From: Mucilaginibacter rivuli
Lineage (GTDB): Bacteria; Bacteroidota; Bacteroidia; Sphingobacteriales; Sphingobacteriaceae
DNA: 64,000 bases
Reading direction: 5' to 3'
NCBI RefSeq assembly: GCF_019391655.1
Contig: NZ_JAHXPQ010000002.1
Coordinates: 682,001 to 746,000, forward strand
The notes under the pieces are model-generated. The model searched no databases and was not told where the DNA came from. It saw nothing but the letters and a program-made list of their open reading frames with translations. Both the position numbers and the translations under genes were made by a program. Shown here piece after piece: positions 18,176-26,254 of this stretch. The first letter of the stretch is position 1. Each line of letters opens with the position of its first letter.

Positions 18176-19024
18176 TCACAGGCCCGAATAGTAATCATAC
18201 CCCCGCTCGGCCCAGTAATCAGGCGGCCGTTGGTTGCTGAAGGATATCGTAGCTATTCTTTTCAGATTCTTGATGCCATATTTTACCGGGATGATCAGCC
18301 GTAGCGGTGCCCCGTTTAATATAGGGATAGGCCCGTCGTTAACTTCGTAAGCAAGCAGGGTTTGCGGGTGCATGGCGCTCGGCATATCAATACCCACATA
18401 ATATTGCTTGTCTTCGGTAGCAAAGCCAACGTATTCCATTGCAGCCTGGGTCTCCAGTTTATAATGGGCCACAAAATCGGTGAATTTTACACCGGCCCAA
18501 TGCTGTATCTCGTCCCAGCCCTCAACGCATTTAAAGTCGTATATCAGCTCGGTTTTAGGCAGGGCTTTAATATCTTCTATCGTGAGGGTTAAGGTCTCTG
18601 TAGGGCTTTTAATTACCTGCATTTTCCAATCTGCCGGGTTGAATTTATCGGGCATACCTTCATAGCTGTTACTGCGCAGCTTTTTGGGCACCATTTCTTT
18701 CGGATAGGTTTTAACCAGGTGGTTATTGCTGAACAATCTCCTGCAAAACAATTCTGTCTGGTTCAGTGCACGCCTTAGGGGCGCTTTGGCACCTGCGGTT
18801 ACTGTTTTAGCTTCGACAGGGCTGTTGGCTAACCATTTCCAGCCACCAAAAGCGGCGGCCTGCAGAACGATAAAACTGCCAAAAGCAATAAAGCGGCGGC
18901 GTGCAATTTGCTTATCAAGCAGGGCTTCTTGTTTTAGATCTGCTATCTTTTTGTTCTCGGCAATTTCCTGTTCAGATAATTCCGCCGCATCTGGTACTGC
19001 TTCCGGCTTATTTTCCTTTTCCAT
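18176..19024 (-). CDS. Molybdopterin-dependent oxidoreductase, sulfite oxidase/MsrP-like family
   Basis: The 282-residue protein has a charged cytoplasmic N-terminus of about 42 residues, then a Tat-like motif ARRRFIAFG and a hydrophobic anchor. Its catalytic domain has the sulfite-oxidase fold. Cys166 in FKCVEGWDEIQHW is the expected molybdenum ligand, and the C-terminal LNGAPLRLIIPVKYGIKNLK is the family signature. Members reduce or oxidise small sulfur compounds or repair methionine sulfoxide in the envelope. Its start overlaps the cytochrome b gene by 17 bp, so that membrane protein is probably its electron partner. The cofactor metal could be supplied by the modABC system at 8386-10453. 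The substrate is unknown. Confidence 0.85.
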   Translation of the reverse strand: MEKENKPEAVPDAAELSEQEIAENKKIADLKQEALLDKQIARRRFIAFGSFIVLQAAAFGGWKWLANSPVEAKTVTAGAKAPLRRALNQTELFCRRLFSNNHLVKTYPKEMVPKKLRSNSYEGMPDKFNPADWKMQVIKSPTETLTLTIEDIKALPKTELIYDFKCVEGWDEIQHWAGVKFTDFVAHYKLETQAAMEYVGFATEDKQYYVGIDMPSAMHPQTLLAYEVNDGPIPILNGAPLRLIIPVKYGIKNLKRIATISFSNQRPPDYWAERGYDYYSGL

Positions 19025-19703
19025 CTTCTTTTGCTAATTCGGTTACTGGTGTTTCTTTAACTACTTCAAAGCCGGTTATTACCGATTGGAAATTTTTCCA
19101 TCCCGCAAGGATAACCTGGATAATGTGTATAAAAAAGAAGAACACATAACCCAGTGTAAGTACAAAATGTATAATACGGGCCAAATGGTACCCGCCACAT
19201 AAAAAGCATATCCAATTAAACTGTACAGGCTTATATATGGCTAAGCCCGTTACAATAGAGCCAAAGCCCATAACAATGATTGAGGTATAGGCTATGCGTT
19301 GCGCGGCGTTGTATTTGTTTTGAGGAGGTGCTGTTTTGCGGATATGCAGATCGTGCAAAAGAACCAGCCAGGCCTCTTTAAACGATTTTTTTTGTGGTAC
19401 CAACTCGCGCCACTCGCCCGATATTATGGTGTATAGCACATACATAAACCCATTAGCAAAAAAGAACCACATGAACAGGAAGTGAAGCGCCATACCTTCT
19501 GCCAGCCTTTTTGGGATATGGAAAAATTTATTGAACCCCTCAGGGAAAAACTTGAATATCTCGGTATTACCTATTGATACCTTATATACATCGTTTCCCC
19601 AATAAATCAGCATGCCACTCCATATCATCAGGAATAACACCGGGAAATTTATCCAGTGAAACCACCGCATGGCAATGGAGTGTTTTTCTTTGATAGTTTT
19701 CAT
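19008..19703 (-). CDS. Cytochrome b561-type membrane subunit
   Basis: The 231-residue integral membrane protein has about four to five helices. Histidines lie in helices at SIAMRWFHWINFPVLF, GMALHFLFMWFF and YHLARIIHFVLTL, as expected for haem b ligands in di-haem cytochrome b561/thiosulfate-reductase-type subunits. It probably exchanges electrons between the quinone pool and the molybdopterin oxidoreductase gene that overlaps its 3' end by 17 bp. The DUF1223 gene lies 18 bp upstream, giving a three-gene minus-strand operon. Exact haem count cannot be decided by eye. Confidence 0.85.
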   Translation of the reverse strand: MKTIKEKHSIAMRWFHWINFPVLFLMIWSGMLIYWGNDVYKVSIGNTEIFKFFPEGFNKFFHIPKRLAEGMALHFLFMWFFFANGFMYVLYTIISGEWRELVPQKKSFKEAWLVLLHDLHIRKTAPPQNKYNAAQRIAYTSIIVMGFGSIVTGLAIYKPVQFNWICFLCGGYHLARIIHFVLTLGYVFFFFIHIIQVILAGWKNFQSVITGFEVVKETPVTELAKEDGKGK

Positions 19704-19721
19704 TTTTTACGATGGTAATAA

Positions 19722-20504
19722 TCAGATGTTTGAAGGTACAGTTTTTTGTGCTGATAGTATCTCGCTTGTAGCGCTATTCTGTAAAAAGCAGATCACCTCC
19801 CAGGTTTGCTGGTTATAGCCCTGCGGGAGTTTTACTGTAGCCGTTCCGTTTTGCTGGTTTAGGTCTATCGTGTTCAATTCGCGCACAATATTAACGTGCC
19901 TCAAAATATGGCCTCCGTTTTCGCCACTTTTTACACTGCTTTGTGCCGCTTTTTGTACCAAAGCAATTACTAACGCCTTATTAGCTATATTACCTTTAAT
20001 TTGATATTGTATTTTTAATTGGTGCAATTCAATGCCGGTAGCACCTAACATCAATTGGTCATTAACGGTTTTTGACAGGTTCGATTTTATCGCATTCCGT
20101 AAGCTAACTTCATTTGAGCCAACAAACTCAGTACGTCCGTTTACTACGATCTGGGGCGTATAAACCGATTCCAGGTGTAATTGCTGTGCGTACCTGCGTT
20201 GCCTGTTACTATATTCAGCACTGCTAAACTGATCTTTCCAACCTAAATGATTCCAGTAATCAACATGGTAGGCTAAAATATAAATGTGCTGCTCTTTATC
20301 CTCTTTTAATATGCGGGCTATTAACTCATCGGCAGGGGGGCAGCTTGAGCAGCCTTCTGATGTAAAGAGTTCTACCACGGCAAATCCATTTTCAGCAGAT
20401 GCCTTGCTTTTAATCACTTGTTGGTTATTTATTTTAAAGGCAAATATGGATAGGGTAGCGGCAAGCAGTAGCCCCGTTAATGCTATTAATTTATAGGCTT
20501 TCAT
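19722..20504 (-). CDS. Secreted DUF1223 thioredoxin-fold protein
   Basis: The 260-residue protein has a signal peptide (about 1-25) and an N-terminal segment VVELFTSEGCSSCPPADELI, whose C-x2-C pair sits where thioredoxin-fold proteins carry their redox site. It continues with AYHVDYWNHLGWKD and YTPQIVVNGRTEFVG, the signature of the DUF1223 family. It is the promoter-proximal gene of the operon with the cytochrome b and molybdopterin oxidoreductase, so a role in envelope redox or in maturation of that enzyme is a fair inference. No biochemical activity is established for the family as far as I know. Confidence 0.85.
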   Translation of the reverse strand: MKAYKLIALTGLLLAATLSIFAFKINNQQVIKSKASAENGFAVVELFTSEGCSSCPPADELIARILKEDKEQHIYILAYHVDYWNHLGWKDQFSSAEYSNRQRRYAQQLHLESVYTPQIVVNGRTEFVGSNEVSLRNAIKSNLSKTVNDQLMLGATGIELHQLKIQYQIKGNIANKALVIALVQKAAQSSVKSGENGGHILRHVNIVRELNTIDLNQQNGTATVKLPQGYNQQTWEVICFLQNSATSEILSAQKTVPSNI

Positions 20505-20666
20505 AATCGTTATAATGAGTGGTTTGTACGTTTGTCGGTATATACGGGAATACCTTACAATAAAACTAAAAAAAATGAAATAAGTATTTTAGATAAGTAT
20601 CCGCACTTTAATGTATTGATATTTAAAAGTTTATATATAGCTTTAATAAACTAAATTAAAACAATT

Positions 20667-21200
20667 ATGAAAAAACTATTGATTGGCTTAGCCGTAGTAT
20701 CGGTAATTTTTGCAGCCTGTAACGGCAAGATGAGTGTTTCTACCAATGGTGTTGCTGCAGACAGTACAGCGGCTATGATAGCAAAAAACAAGCAAACGGC
20801 TATCAACTCTGAAATGGCCATCCTGAAAAAAGATATTGATGGGATATACAAGGATTGCAGTGCTGACTTTGTGGATTACGGTAGCGAAGAGTATAAACCA
20901 ATGACGAAAATAGACTCGCTAAAAATAAATATGAAACAGTTTTTAGATGCCTTCCCTGATATGAAGGTAGAAAACATGAAAGCTTTTGCCGATAGCAACA
21001 CCGTTGTAATAACCGGTACCTGGAGCGGCACTTTTACTAAAGAGTTTATGAAAATACCACCCACTAAAAAAACATATAAATTACCCGATGCCGATATTTT
21101 TACTTTTAACAAAGAAGGCAAGATCACATCACACAGGTCAATACAATCAGAAATTGCCTATTTAACACAGTTAGGCGTGCCTTTGCCGCCTAAAAAATAG
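20667..21200 (+). CDS. SnoaL/NTF2-like lipoprotein
   Basis: The 177-residue protein has a lipoprotein signal with the predicted lipidated Cys18 in VIFAACNGK. The mature part (about 45-165) shows the cone-shaped alpha+beta pattern of SnoaL-like/DUF4440 proteins: a helix-rich start (IDGIYKDCSADFVDYG), then strands such as TVVITGTWSGTF and DIFTFNKEGKITSHRSIQ. Family members bind small molecules or act as ester cyclases; no catalytic residues can be singled out here. The gene stands alone, divergent from the DUF1223 operon across 162 bp, and ends at a clear terminator. Confidence 0.75.
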   Translation: MKKLLIGLAVVSVIFAACNGKMSVSTNGVAADSTAAMIAKNKQTAINSEMAILKKDIDGIYKDCSADFVDYGSEEYKPMTKIDSLKINMKQFLDAFPDMKVENMKAFADSNTVVITGTWSGTFTKEFMKIPPTKKTYKLPDADIFTFNKEGKITSHRSIQSEIAYLTQLGVPLPPKK

Positions 21201-21234
21201 TAGGCGTATGTTTTCCGGCTTAATGAGTGCATGG

Positions 21235-21267
21235 CGGCGGTTATATATAACCGCCGTTTTGTGTTTA
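21235..21267 (+). terminator. Rho-independent terminator after lipoprotein gene
   Basis: CGGCGGTTAT (21235-21244) pairs with ATAACCGCCG (21247-21256), followed by TTTTGTGTTT. Confidence 0.85.
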
Positions 21268-21370
21268 ATATAAAGAAATGATTAATCAGGCGGATAGTAT
21301 GTTCAGGAGGGTTTAAGTAAAACATTTCAAAATATGATAATTAATTAATTTATTAATTAAAATAAATGTA

Positions 21371-21378
21371 TATCTTTG
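21371..21378 (+). promoter_or_regulatory. Bacteroidota -7 box of the response-regulator gene
   Basis: TATCTTTG matches the consensus TAnnTTTG exactly and lies 28 bp before the ATG at 21407. No TTG is seen at the expected -33 distance, where the region reads TTA-rich. It sits inside a short palindrome (TGTATA ... TATACA). Confidence 0.5.
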
Positions 21379-21406
21379 TATACATAATGTTTACCTGTTA
21401 ATTTAG

Positions 21407-21763
21407 ATGGCCAAAAAAATCATTGTCATTGAAGACAATCACGATATCCTTGATATGATATCCTATATTCTCGAAGATGAAGGCTATGAGGTGTTACCAT
21501 CCTTAAACTCCGAACCTCTTAAAGATATCGAAACATCAAAACCTGACCTGATTTTGTTGGATGATTGGTTACCGGATAGTTATGGCCACAGGTTGTGCGC
21601 TACTTTAAAACAAAACCCGGTTACGGCTCATATCCCTGTTTTACTGATATCATCGGTAATTAATTTACCAGAGCTTGCCAAAAAAGCGAATGCCGATGGA
21701 TTTATAACAAAACCATTTGATATTGATCACCTGATCAGTATGGTAAAAGAGCATTTGAGCTAA
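21407..21763 (+). CDS. Stand-alone response regulator receiver protein
   Basis: The 118-residue CheY-like receiver domain has no output domain. The acidic pocket is E9-D10, the phosphoacceptor is Asp52 in LILLDDWLPDSYG, the switch Ser is in LLISSV, and the conserved Lys is in FITKPFD. Such orphans work in phosphorelays or bind target proteins. No histidine kinase is adjacent; the nearest one is at 52155-54239. It has its own -7 box at 21371-21378, and the end lies 29 bp from the convergent aroB gene. The partner and output are unknown. Confidence 0.92.
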   Translation: MAKKIIVIEDNHDILDMISYILEDEGYEVLPSLNSEPLKDIETSKPDLILLDDWLPDSYGHRLCATLKQNPVTAHIPVLLISSVINLPELAKKANADGFITKPFDIDHLISMVKEHLS

Positions 21764-21791
21764 AGCTCAAATGCTCCAAATGTATACTGCT

Positions 21792-22865
21792 TTAAGCTTG
21801 CGCGTATTCCAGCGACGCATAAAACTTCAGGCTTTCCACCAGTTCTGCATCTGTACAAATATTATCTATTTTGCTTTCGCCGATGTTTGACAGGAGCGAA
21901 CAGTTGATATTACCACCCAGGTTCTTTTTATCCTTGCGCATAATATCATTCAATTGTGTAAAGGTGCTTTCTTTAAGTGGGTATTTGCCATAAATGCCTA
22001 ATAAGGTATTGATGATCTCTTCCATCGCTGTAAGCGATAATCCTGCTTTTTTATGTGATAAATACGTTTCGCATATCATACCGGCAACAACTGCTTCGCC
22101 ATGTGTTAGCGGGTTTTCATCGTTATTAAGCGAGTAGCTTTCAATGGCATGGCCAATGGTATGCCCAAAGTTTAATATTTTGCGCAAGCCGCGTTCGGTA
22201 GGGTCGGCAATAACAACCTTATTCTTTATCGCTATGGAGTCGTATATCAATTCGGCATCAAGGTTCTCCGGATTGCTGTGTTTTAGTTTTTCCCAGTAGG
22301 CAGCATCGGCAATCAGGCCATGTTTTAACATTTCTGCTAAGCCCGATTTTACCTGCCGCTCAGGTAAAGTTTGTAAAAAGCGGTGTTCAATAAAAACAGC
22401 TTTTGGCTGTGTAAATGTACCGATGATGTTTTTAAGGTTAAAAATATCAATGCCGTTTTTACCGCCAACCGAAGCATCTACTTGCGATAGCAGGGTAGTA
22501 GGGATATGTACAAAATCGATACCGCGTTTATATGTTGATGCTGCAAAGCCACCCAGATCGGTAATTACACCGCCGCCAAGGTTAATAAGCAGGCTGTTGC
22601 GGTCGGCACCAAAATCTATCAGCATTTTCCAGATACCTACACAAAAATCAATGCTTTTGCTTTCTTCGCCGGCGTTTATCTCAATAATGTCAAAATTATC
22701 TTTTTGATCCAGCCCTTCCTGTATCAGGGGGAGGCAATGTTTTACGGTATGCTCGTCGGTTAAAATAAAAAAGTGCGAATAGTTACCCTGCTTAATAAAT
22801 TTGTTGAGTTCGGCAGCTATGTTGTTAAAATGTATTGGGTAGCTTATGCTTTGTAAGGTGTTCAT
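21792..22865 (-). CDS. aroB: 3-dehydroquinate synthase
   Basis: This 357-residue cytoplasmic enzyme performs the second step of the shikimate pathway, converting DAHP to 3-dehydroquinate with NAD and a divalent metal. The signature GGGVITDLGGFAASTYKRG, the loop IPTTLLSQVDASVGGK, and the metal-binding histidines in GHTIGHAIE and THGEAV are all present. Length is normal. It lies 3 bp downstream of the small S4-domain gene and is co-transcribed with it on the minus strand. No other aro genes are in the window. Confidence 0.96.
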   Translation of the reverse strand: MNTLQSISYPIHFNNIAAELNKFIKQGNYSHFFILTDEHTVKHCLPLIQEGLDQKDNFDIIEINAGEESKSIDFCVGIWKMLIDFGADRNSLLINLGGGVITDLGGFAASTYKRGIDFVHIPTTLLSQVDASVGGKNGIDIFNLKNIIGTFTQPKAVFIEHRFLQTLPERQVKSGLAEMLKHGLIADAAYWEKLKHSNPENLDAELIYDSIAIKNKVVIADPTERGLRKILNFGHTIGHAIESYSLNNDENPLTHGEAVVAGMICETYLSHKKAGLSLTAMEEIINTLLGIYGKYPLKESTFTQLNDIMRKDKKNLGGNINCSLLSNIGESKIDNICTDAELVESLKFYASLEYAQA

Positions 22866-22868
22866 TAT

Positions 22869-23075
22869 TTATTTAATCAAAATTTTTGTGCCCCTAAATT
22901 CAACTATATCGCCTTGCCTTACTTTGAGGCGTTTGCGATAGTCGATGGTGCCATTGTATTTAACTTCGCCTTCAGATACAACTATCTGGGCTTCACCGCC
23001 GGTTTGCACCAGGTTTGTAGCCTTTAACAACTGTATCATCGGAATGTATTCTTCAGTTAATGTAAACTCGATCAT
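22869..23075 (-). CDS. Small S4-domain RNA-binding protein
   Basis: The 68-residue protein is essentially one S4-like domain of the YbcJ/YaaA type: FTLTEEYIPMIQLLKATNLVQTGGEAQIVV, quoted in part as IQLLKATNLV and GGEAQIVV. It continues with VSEGEVKYNG and a basic RKRLKVRQGDIV stretch. Such proteins bind structured RNA and are often linked to ribosome or tRNA functions. It is the first gene of the operon with aroB (3-bp gap) and diverges from proline dehydrogenase across 67 bp. Confidence 0.85.
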   Translation of the reverse strand: MIEFTLTEEYIPMIQLLKATNLVQTGGEAQIVVSEGEVKYNGTIDYRKRLKVRQGDIVEFRGTKILIK

Positions 23076-23142
23076 GAGGAAGGCAAAAATAAACTATTCG
23101 GCGAATAAAGAGTAAATAAGTTACAATTTGTAATTTTGCCGA

Positions 23143-24345
23143 ATGCTGCCCACTAACAATGATAAACCCACCCCGGAGAACGTGTTTTCGTTCGAGAACA
23201 CCGAAATCGCGTTTAAACAAACTACAAATGTAGCCCTAAAGCGCGCGTATTGGCTATTCCGGCTCATCAATATCAACTTATTGGTTAAGCTGGGGCCGCC
23301 AATAACCAACTTCGCCTTAAAAATACACCTGCCCATTAAAGGACTTATCCGCACTACCATATTTAAACATTTTTGTGGTGGCGAAACCATTGCCCAATGT
23401 GATGCGACCATTAAAAATCTTTACGAGGGTAAAGTTGGAACAATATTGGATTACTCGGTTGAAGGGGAAGATGAAGAGGCTGTTTTTGATGAAACACGCG
23501 ATGAGATTATCAGGACAATAAAACGTGCTAAAGGCGATAAGGCTATCCCGCTAACGGTATTTAAAGTTACCGGGGTAGGGCGTTTTGAGTTATTGGAGAA
23601 ACTTGATGCCGGAATTACTTTAACCGATACCGAACAACTGGAATGGAAAAAAGTACAAAGCCGCGTACACGATATTTGTAAAACAGCCTTTGACCTGGAT
23701 ATCCCGGTAATGATTGATGCCGAAGAAAGCTGGATACAAAAAACGATAGATACACTGGCCATTGATATGATGCGTGCCTTTAACAAAATTAAGCCTATTG
23801 TTTATAATACCTACCAGTTATACAGGCATGATAAGCTCGAATCAATAAAACATGATTGTGCCGTAGCCATACCTGAAGGTTTTTATTTAGGAGCAAAGCT
23901 GGTACGCGGTGCCTATATGGAAAAAGAACGGCAACGGGCTATCGAGATGGGGTACACATCGCCTATACAAGCAACCAAACAAGCTACCGATGATGACTAT
24001 AACAAGGCGCTGGAGTTTTGCATCGAAAATATTAAACATATTGCCTTTATAGCCGGCACACACAACGAGGATAGTTGTAAACTGCTTGCCAATTTATTGG
24101 ATAAGTATGATATTATACACAACCACCCCCATGTATATTTTTCGCAATTACTCGGTATGAGCGATAACCTGAGCTTTAACCTGGCCCATGCGGATTATAA
24201 TGTAGCCAAATATGTACCTTACGGACCTGTTGAAGCAGTGTTGCCATACCTTTTTAGGAGGGCGCAAGAAAACACAGCCATTGCAGGCCAAATGAGCCGC
24301 GAATTAGGTTTGATCGTAAAAGAAATAAAAAGGAGAAGATTTTAA
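23143..24345 (+). CDS. Proline dehydrogenase
   Basis: This 400-residue monofunctional enzyme oxidises proline to pyrroline-5-carboxylate with FAD and passes electrons to the respiratory quinones. A helical N-terminal part precedes the FAD-binding barrel. Landmarks are VMIDAEESW, YNTYQLYRHD, GAKLVRGAYMEKERQRA, AGTHNED and the C-terminal VLPYLFRRAQENTA, whose paired arginines contact the proline carboxylate. The P5C dehydrogenase half found in PutA is absent, as is usual in Bacteroidota. It is divergent from the S4/aroB operon. All expected motifs are intact. Confidence 0.95.
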   Translation: MLPTNNDKPTPENVFSFENTEIAFKQTTNVALKRAYWLFRLININLLVKLGPPITNFALKIHLPIKGLIRTTIFKHFCGGETIAQCDATIKNLYEGKVGTILDYSVEGEDEEAVFDETRDEIIRTIKRAKGDKAIPLTVFKVTGVGRFELLEKLDAGITLTDTEQLEWKKVQSRVHDICKTAFDLDIPVMIDAEESWIQKTIDTLAIDMMRAFNKIKPIVYNTYQLYRHDKLESIKHDCAVAIPEGFYLGAKLVRGAYMEKERQRAIEMGYTSPIQATKQATDDDYNKALEFCIENIKHIAFIAGTHNEDSCKLLANLLDKYDIIHNHPHVYFSQLLGMSDNLSFNLAHADYNVAKYVPYGPVEAVLPYLFRRAQENTAIAGQMSRELGLIVKEIKRRRF

Positions 24346-24412
24346 TTTTTAGTTAAAACACAATTGTCATAATTATGTTACAGTAATTAGTATTTAACAA
24401 ACTAACATAATT

Positions 24413-24883
24413 ATGAAAAAGATCAGTTTAATAGCATTGGCAATTTTTGTGGGACTGTCGTTTCAAAACGTTAACGCACAGGATAACGATACCAGCCACG
24501 TAAAAGTTAAAAGTAAGGTTAAAGCAAATAAAGCTAAAACCAAAATTAAAGGGGAGGGGGCAGCAGCTATAAATGCAGCTACCGGAAACCACACTGCTCC
24601 GGCTACACCAACAACAGTTATTGTTACGCCAGCGCCACCTGCAACAGTGGTTACCAATACACAACCGCATACTGCCCCAACCACAACAACTACCACCACA
24701 GAAACTAAAGTTGCGGCGGCACCGGTTACAACCAGCAGCACCATGCATACATCAAAAACAGTAGCTACTAAAACGGCTACGCATGTAACGCGTACTACAC
24801 CTGCTCACCGTACGGTAGTAGTTAAAAAGCAACCCACTCCTGCCACTACAGTTAAAACAACCACTACGGTAACTAAAAATTAA
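24413..24883 (+). CDS. Secreted Thr/Pro/Ala/Lys-rich low-complexity protein
   Basis: The 156-residue protein has a clear signal peptide (1-23, QNVNAQ). The mature part is almost entirely low complexity. It opens with a lysine-rich stretch (KVKSKVKANKAKTKIKGEG), then has runs rich in Thr, Pro, Val and Ala (TPTTVIVTPAPPATVV, TTTTTTTETKVAA) and ends in basic TVVVKKQPTP-type segments. No domain is recognised. It may be an extended, possibly glycosylated, periplasmic or surface protein. It is followed directly by a terminator shared with the convergent TPR gene. The function is unknown. Confidence 0.7.
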   Translation: MKKISLIALAIFVGLSFQNVNAQDNDTSHVKVKSKVKANKAKTKIKGEGAAAINAATGNHTAPATPTTVIVTPAPPATVVTNTQPHTAPTTTTTTTETKVAAAPVTTSSTMHTSKTVATKTATHVTRTTPAHRTVVVKKQPTPATTVKTTTTVTKN

Positions 24884-24900
24884 TTGAGGTGCAATATGTT

Positions 24901-24930
24901 AAATAGCCCCAAACCCGGGGCTATTTTTTT
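24901..24930. terminator. Bidirectional terminator between low-complexity gene and TPR gene
   Basis: AAATAGCCCC (24901-24910) pairs with GGGGCTATTT (24917-24926), followed by a T-run on plus and mirrored by A-rich sequence for minus. The TAG stop of the minus-strand TPR gene (24921-24923) lies inside the stem. Confidence 0.85.
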
Positions 24931-26069
24931 AGCTCGTTTAAGCGGCTTTGCACATACACAATATACTCCTTTTGCTTTAAGGGCGGTTTTGATGCCAGGT
25001 ATTTTTTATAATATTTAATGGCGTTATTTTTATCTTTCAGGTCCTTATCGTACAAGTTAGCAAGGGTGTAGTATATTACATCGTGCTCCTTAAAATACAG
25101 GCTTTTCTGATAATTTGCAGCTGCAGCTTTATATTGCTTTTTAATATCGTAGTTCTCGGCAATTTCGTTATAATATACATCCATGTATGGCGATATGGCC
25201 TGTGTTAACGTTCTTTCCAAATAATCGAGCGATTCTTTATATCTTTTTAATCCTTTGTAACTCATCGCCGTAAGGTAATAAGTACGTTCGGTTTGATAAA
25301 TATCGGGCATCATGCCGAATGATTCGATACAACATTCATAGTTTTTGAGCATATAATAAGACGAGCCTAACTTGTTGAGCACCTGTATCGATTGGTCGCC
25401 AAGTTCTACAAGTTTATTGCATGTAATTATCGTTTCTTTAAAACGGCTGCTGGTATACATCAGGTTTACTACTGCCCTAAGTAAAAACAGATTTGTTGAA
25501 TCGGCTGCAAGGGCACGCACCAAAACCATTTCGGCTTGTTTTGGTTTCTTAGTGTTTATCAGTATGAAGCTTAAATCACAAGCTACGTCAGGGTCTTCAG
25601 GGTTAATAATATTTGCTTTTGACAGGTTTTTGTATGAGTTTGCCGTATCCGTTTTTTCCATATACAAGCGCCCCAATTGTTTGTATACCTGGAAATTTCG
25701 ATTATCGATACTCCCGGCTTTTTCGTAATAAAAAATAGCTTTCGGCTTATTTTCGCGGTTAGAATTGATGAGCGCCAGATTAAGCAAAACAGGTATGTTG
25801 GTGGTATCCTGCCGGTAAATGCGTTCATAATATTTTTCTGCTTCGAGCGGTTTGCCTGCCATTTGGCAGGTGTAGGCAAGGCGGTTCAATATTTTTACAT
25901 TGGTAATAGGCTCCGGGCAAACCTTTTTTAAATATTCTGCCGCATCTGCATAATGCTGGTTTTGATATAGGTCTATCAGTAGAGCGTCATTAATATTATA
26001 CTGTTGCGCTTTGGTTATTGTACCAGAAAACAAGGTGATGATGAGGAATAGGAAAAAGAATTTTTTCAT
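24921..26069 (-). CDS. Secreted tetratricopeptide-repeat protein
   Basis: The 382-residue protein has a signal peptide (1-21, TITKAQ) and then about nine TPR-like helical hairpins through to the C-terminus. Repeat signatures include PLEAEKYYERIYRQDTTNIP, NKPKAIFYYEKAGSIDN, YKESLDYLERTL, YKAAAANYQKSLYF and NNAIKYYKKYLASKP. TPR arrays scaffold protein complexes; in Bacteroidota secreted ones often serve gliding, secretion or envelope assembly. The gene stands alone, divergent from the HD phosphodiesterase gene across 185 bp. No specific partner can be named. Confidence 0.88.
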   Translation of the reverse strand: MKKFFFLFLIITLFSGTITKAQQYNINDALLIDLYQNQHYADAAEYLKKVCPEPITNVKILNRLAYTCQMAGKPLEAEKYYERIYRQDTTNIPVLLNLALINSNRENKPKAIFYYEKAGSIDNRNFQVYKQLGRLYMEKTDTANSYKNLSKANIINPEDPDVACDLSFILINTKKPKQAEMVLVRALAADSTNLFLLRAVVNLMYTSSRFKETIITCNKLVELGDQSIQVLNKLGSSYYMLKNYECCIESFGMMPDIYQTERTYYLTAMSYKGLKRYKESLDYLERTLTQAISPYMDVYYNEIAENYDIKKQYKAAAANYQKSLYFKEHDVIYYTLANLYDKDLKDKNNAIKYYKKYLASKPPLKQKEYIVYVQSRLNELKK

Positions 26070-26229
26070 ATAATATCTATTTCAACTAAATTAATAGTTT
26101 AGATTTGATATTGCAACTATTTTTTTAGTTTGAATTGTTTTTGATATATCGTAGCCATCACGGCATCTGCTACTCGTTCAATCAGCTAAGCTTTCTGCTT
26201 AAAATAGCGTAATTCATCAAAACTTATTA

Positions 26230-26237
26230 TAATTTTG
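26230..26237 (+). promoter_or_regulatory. Bacteroidota -7 box of the HD phosphodiesterase gene
   Basis: TAATTTTG fits the TAnnTTTG consensus exactly and lies 17 bp before the ATG at 26255, giving a very short leader. No clear TTG lies at -33. Confidence 0.4.
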
Positions 26238-26254
26238 ATGGGTTTAACAAACGA

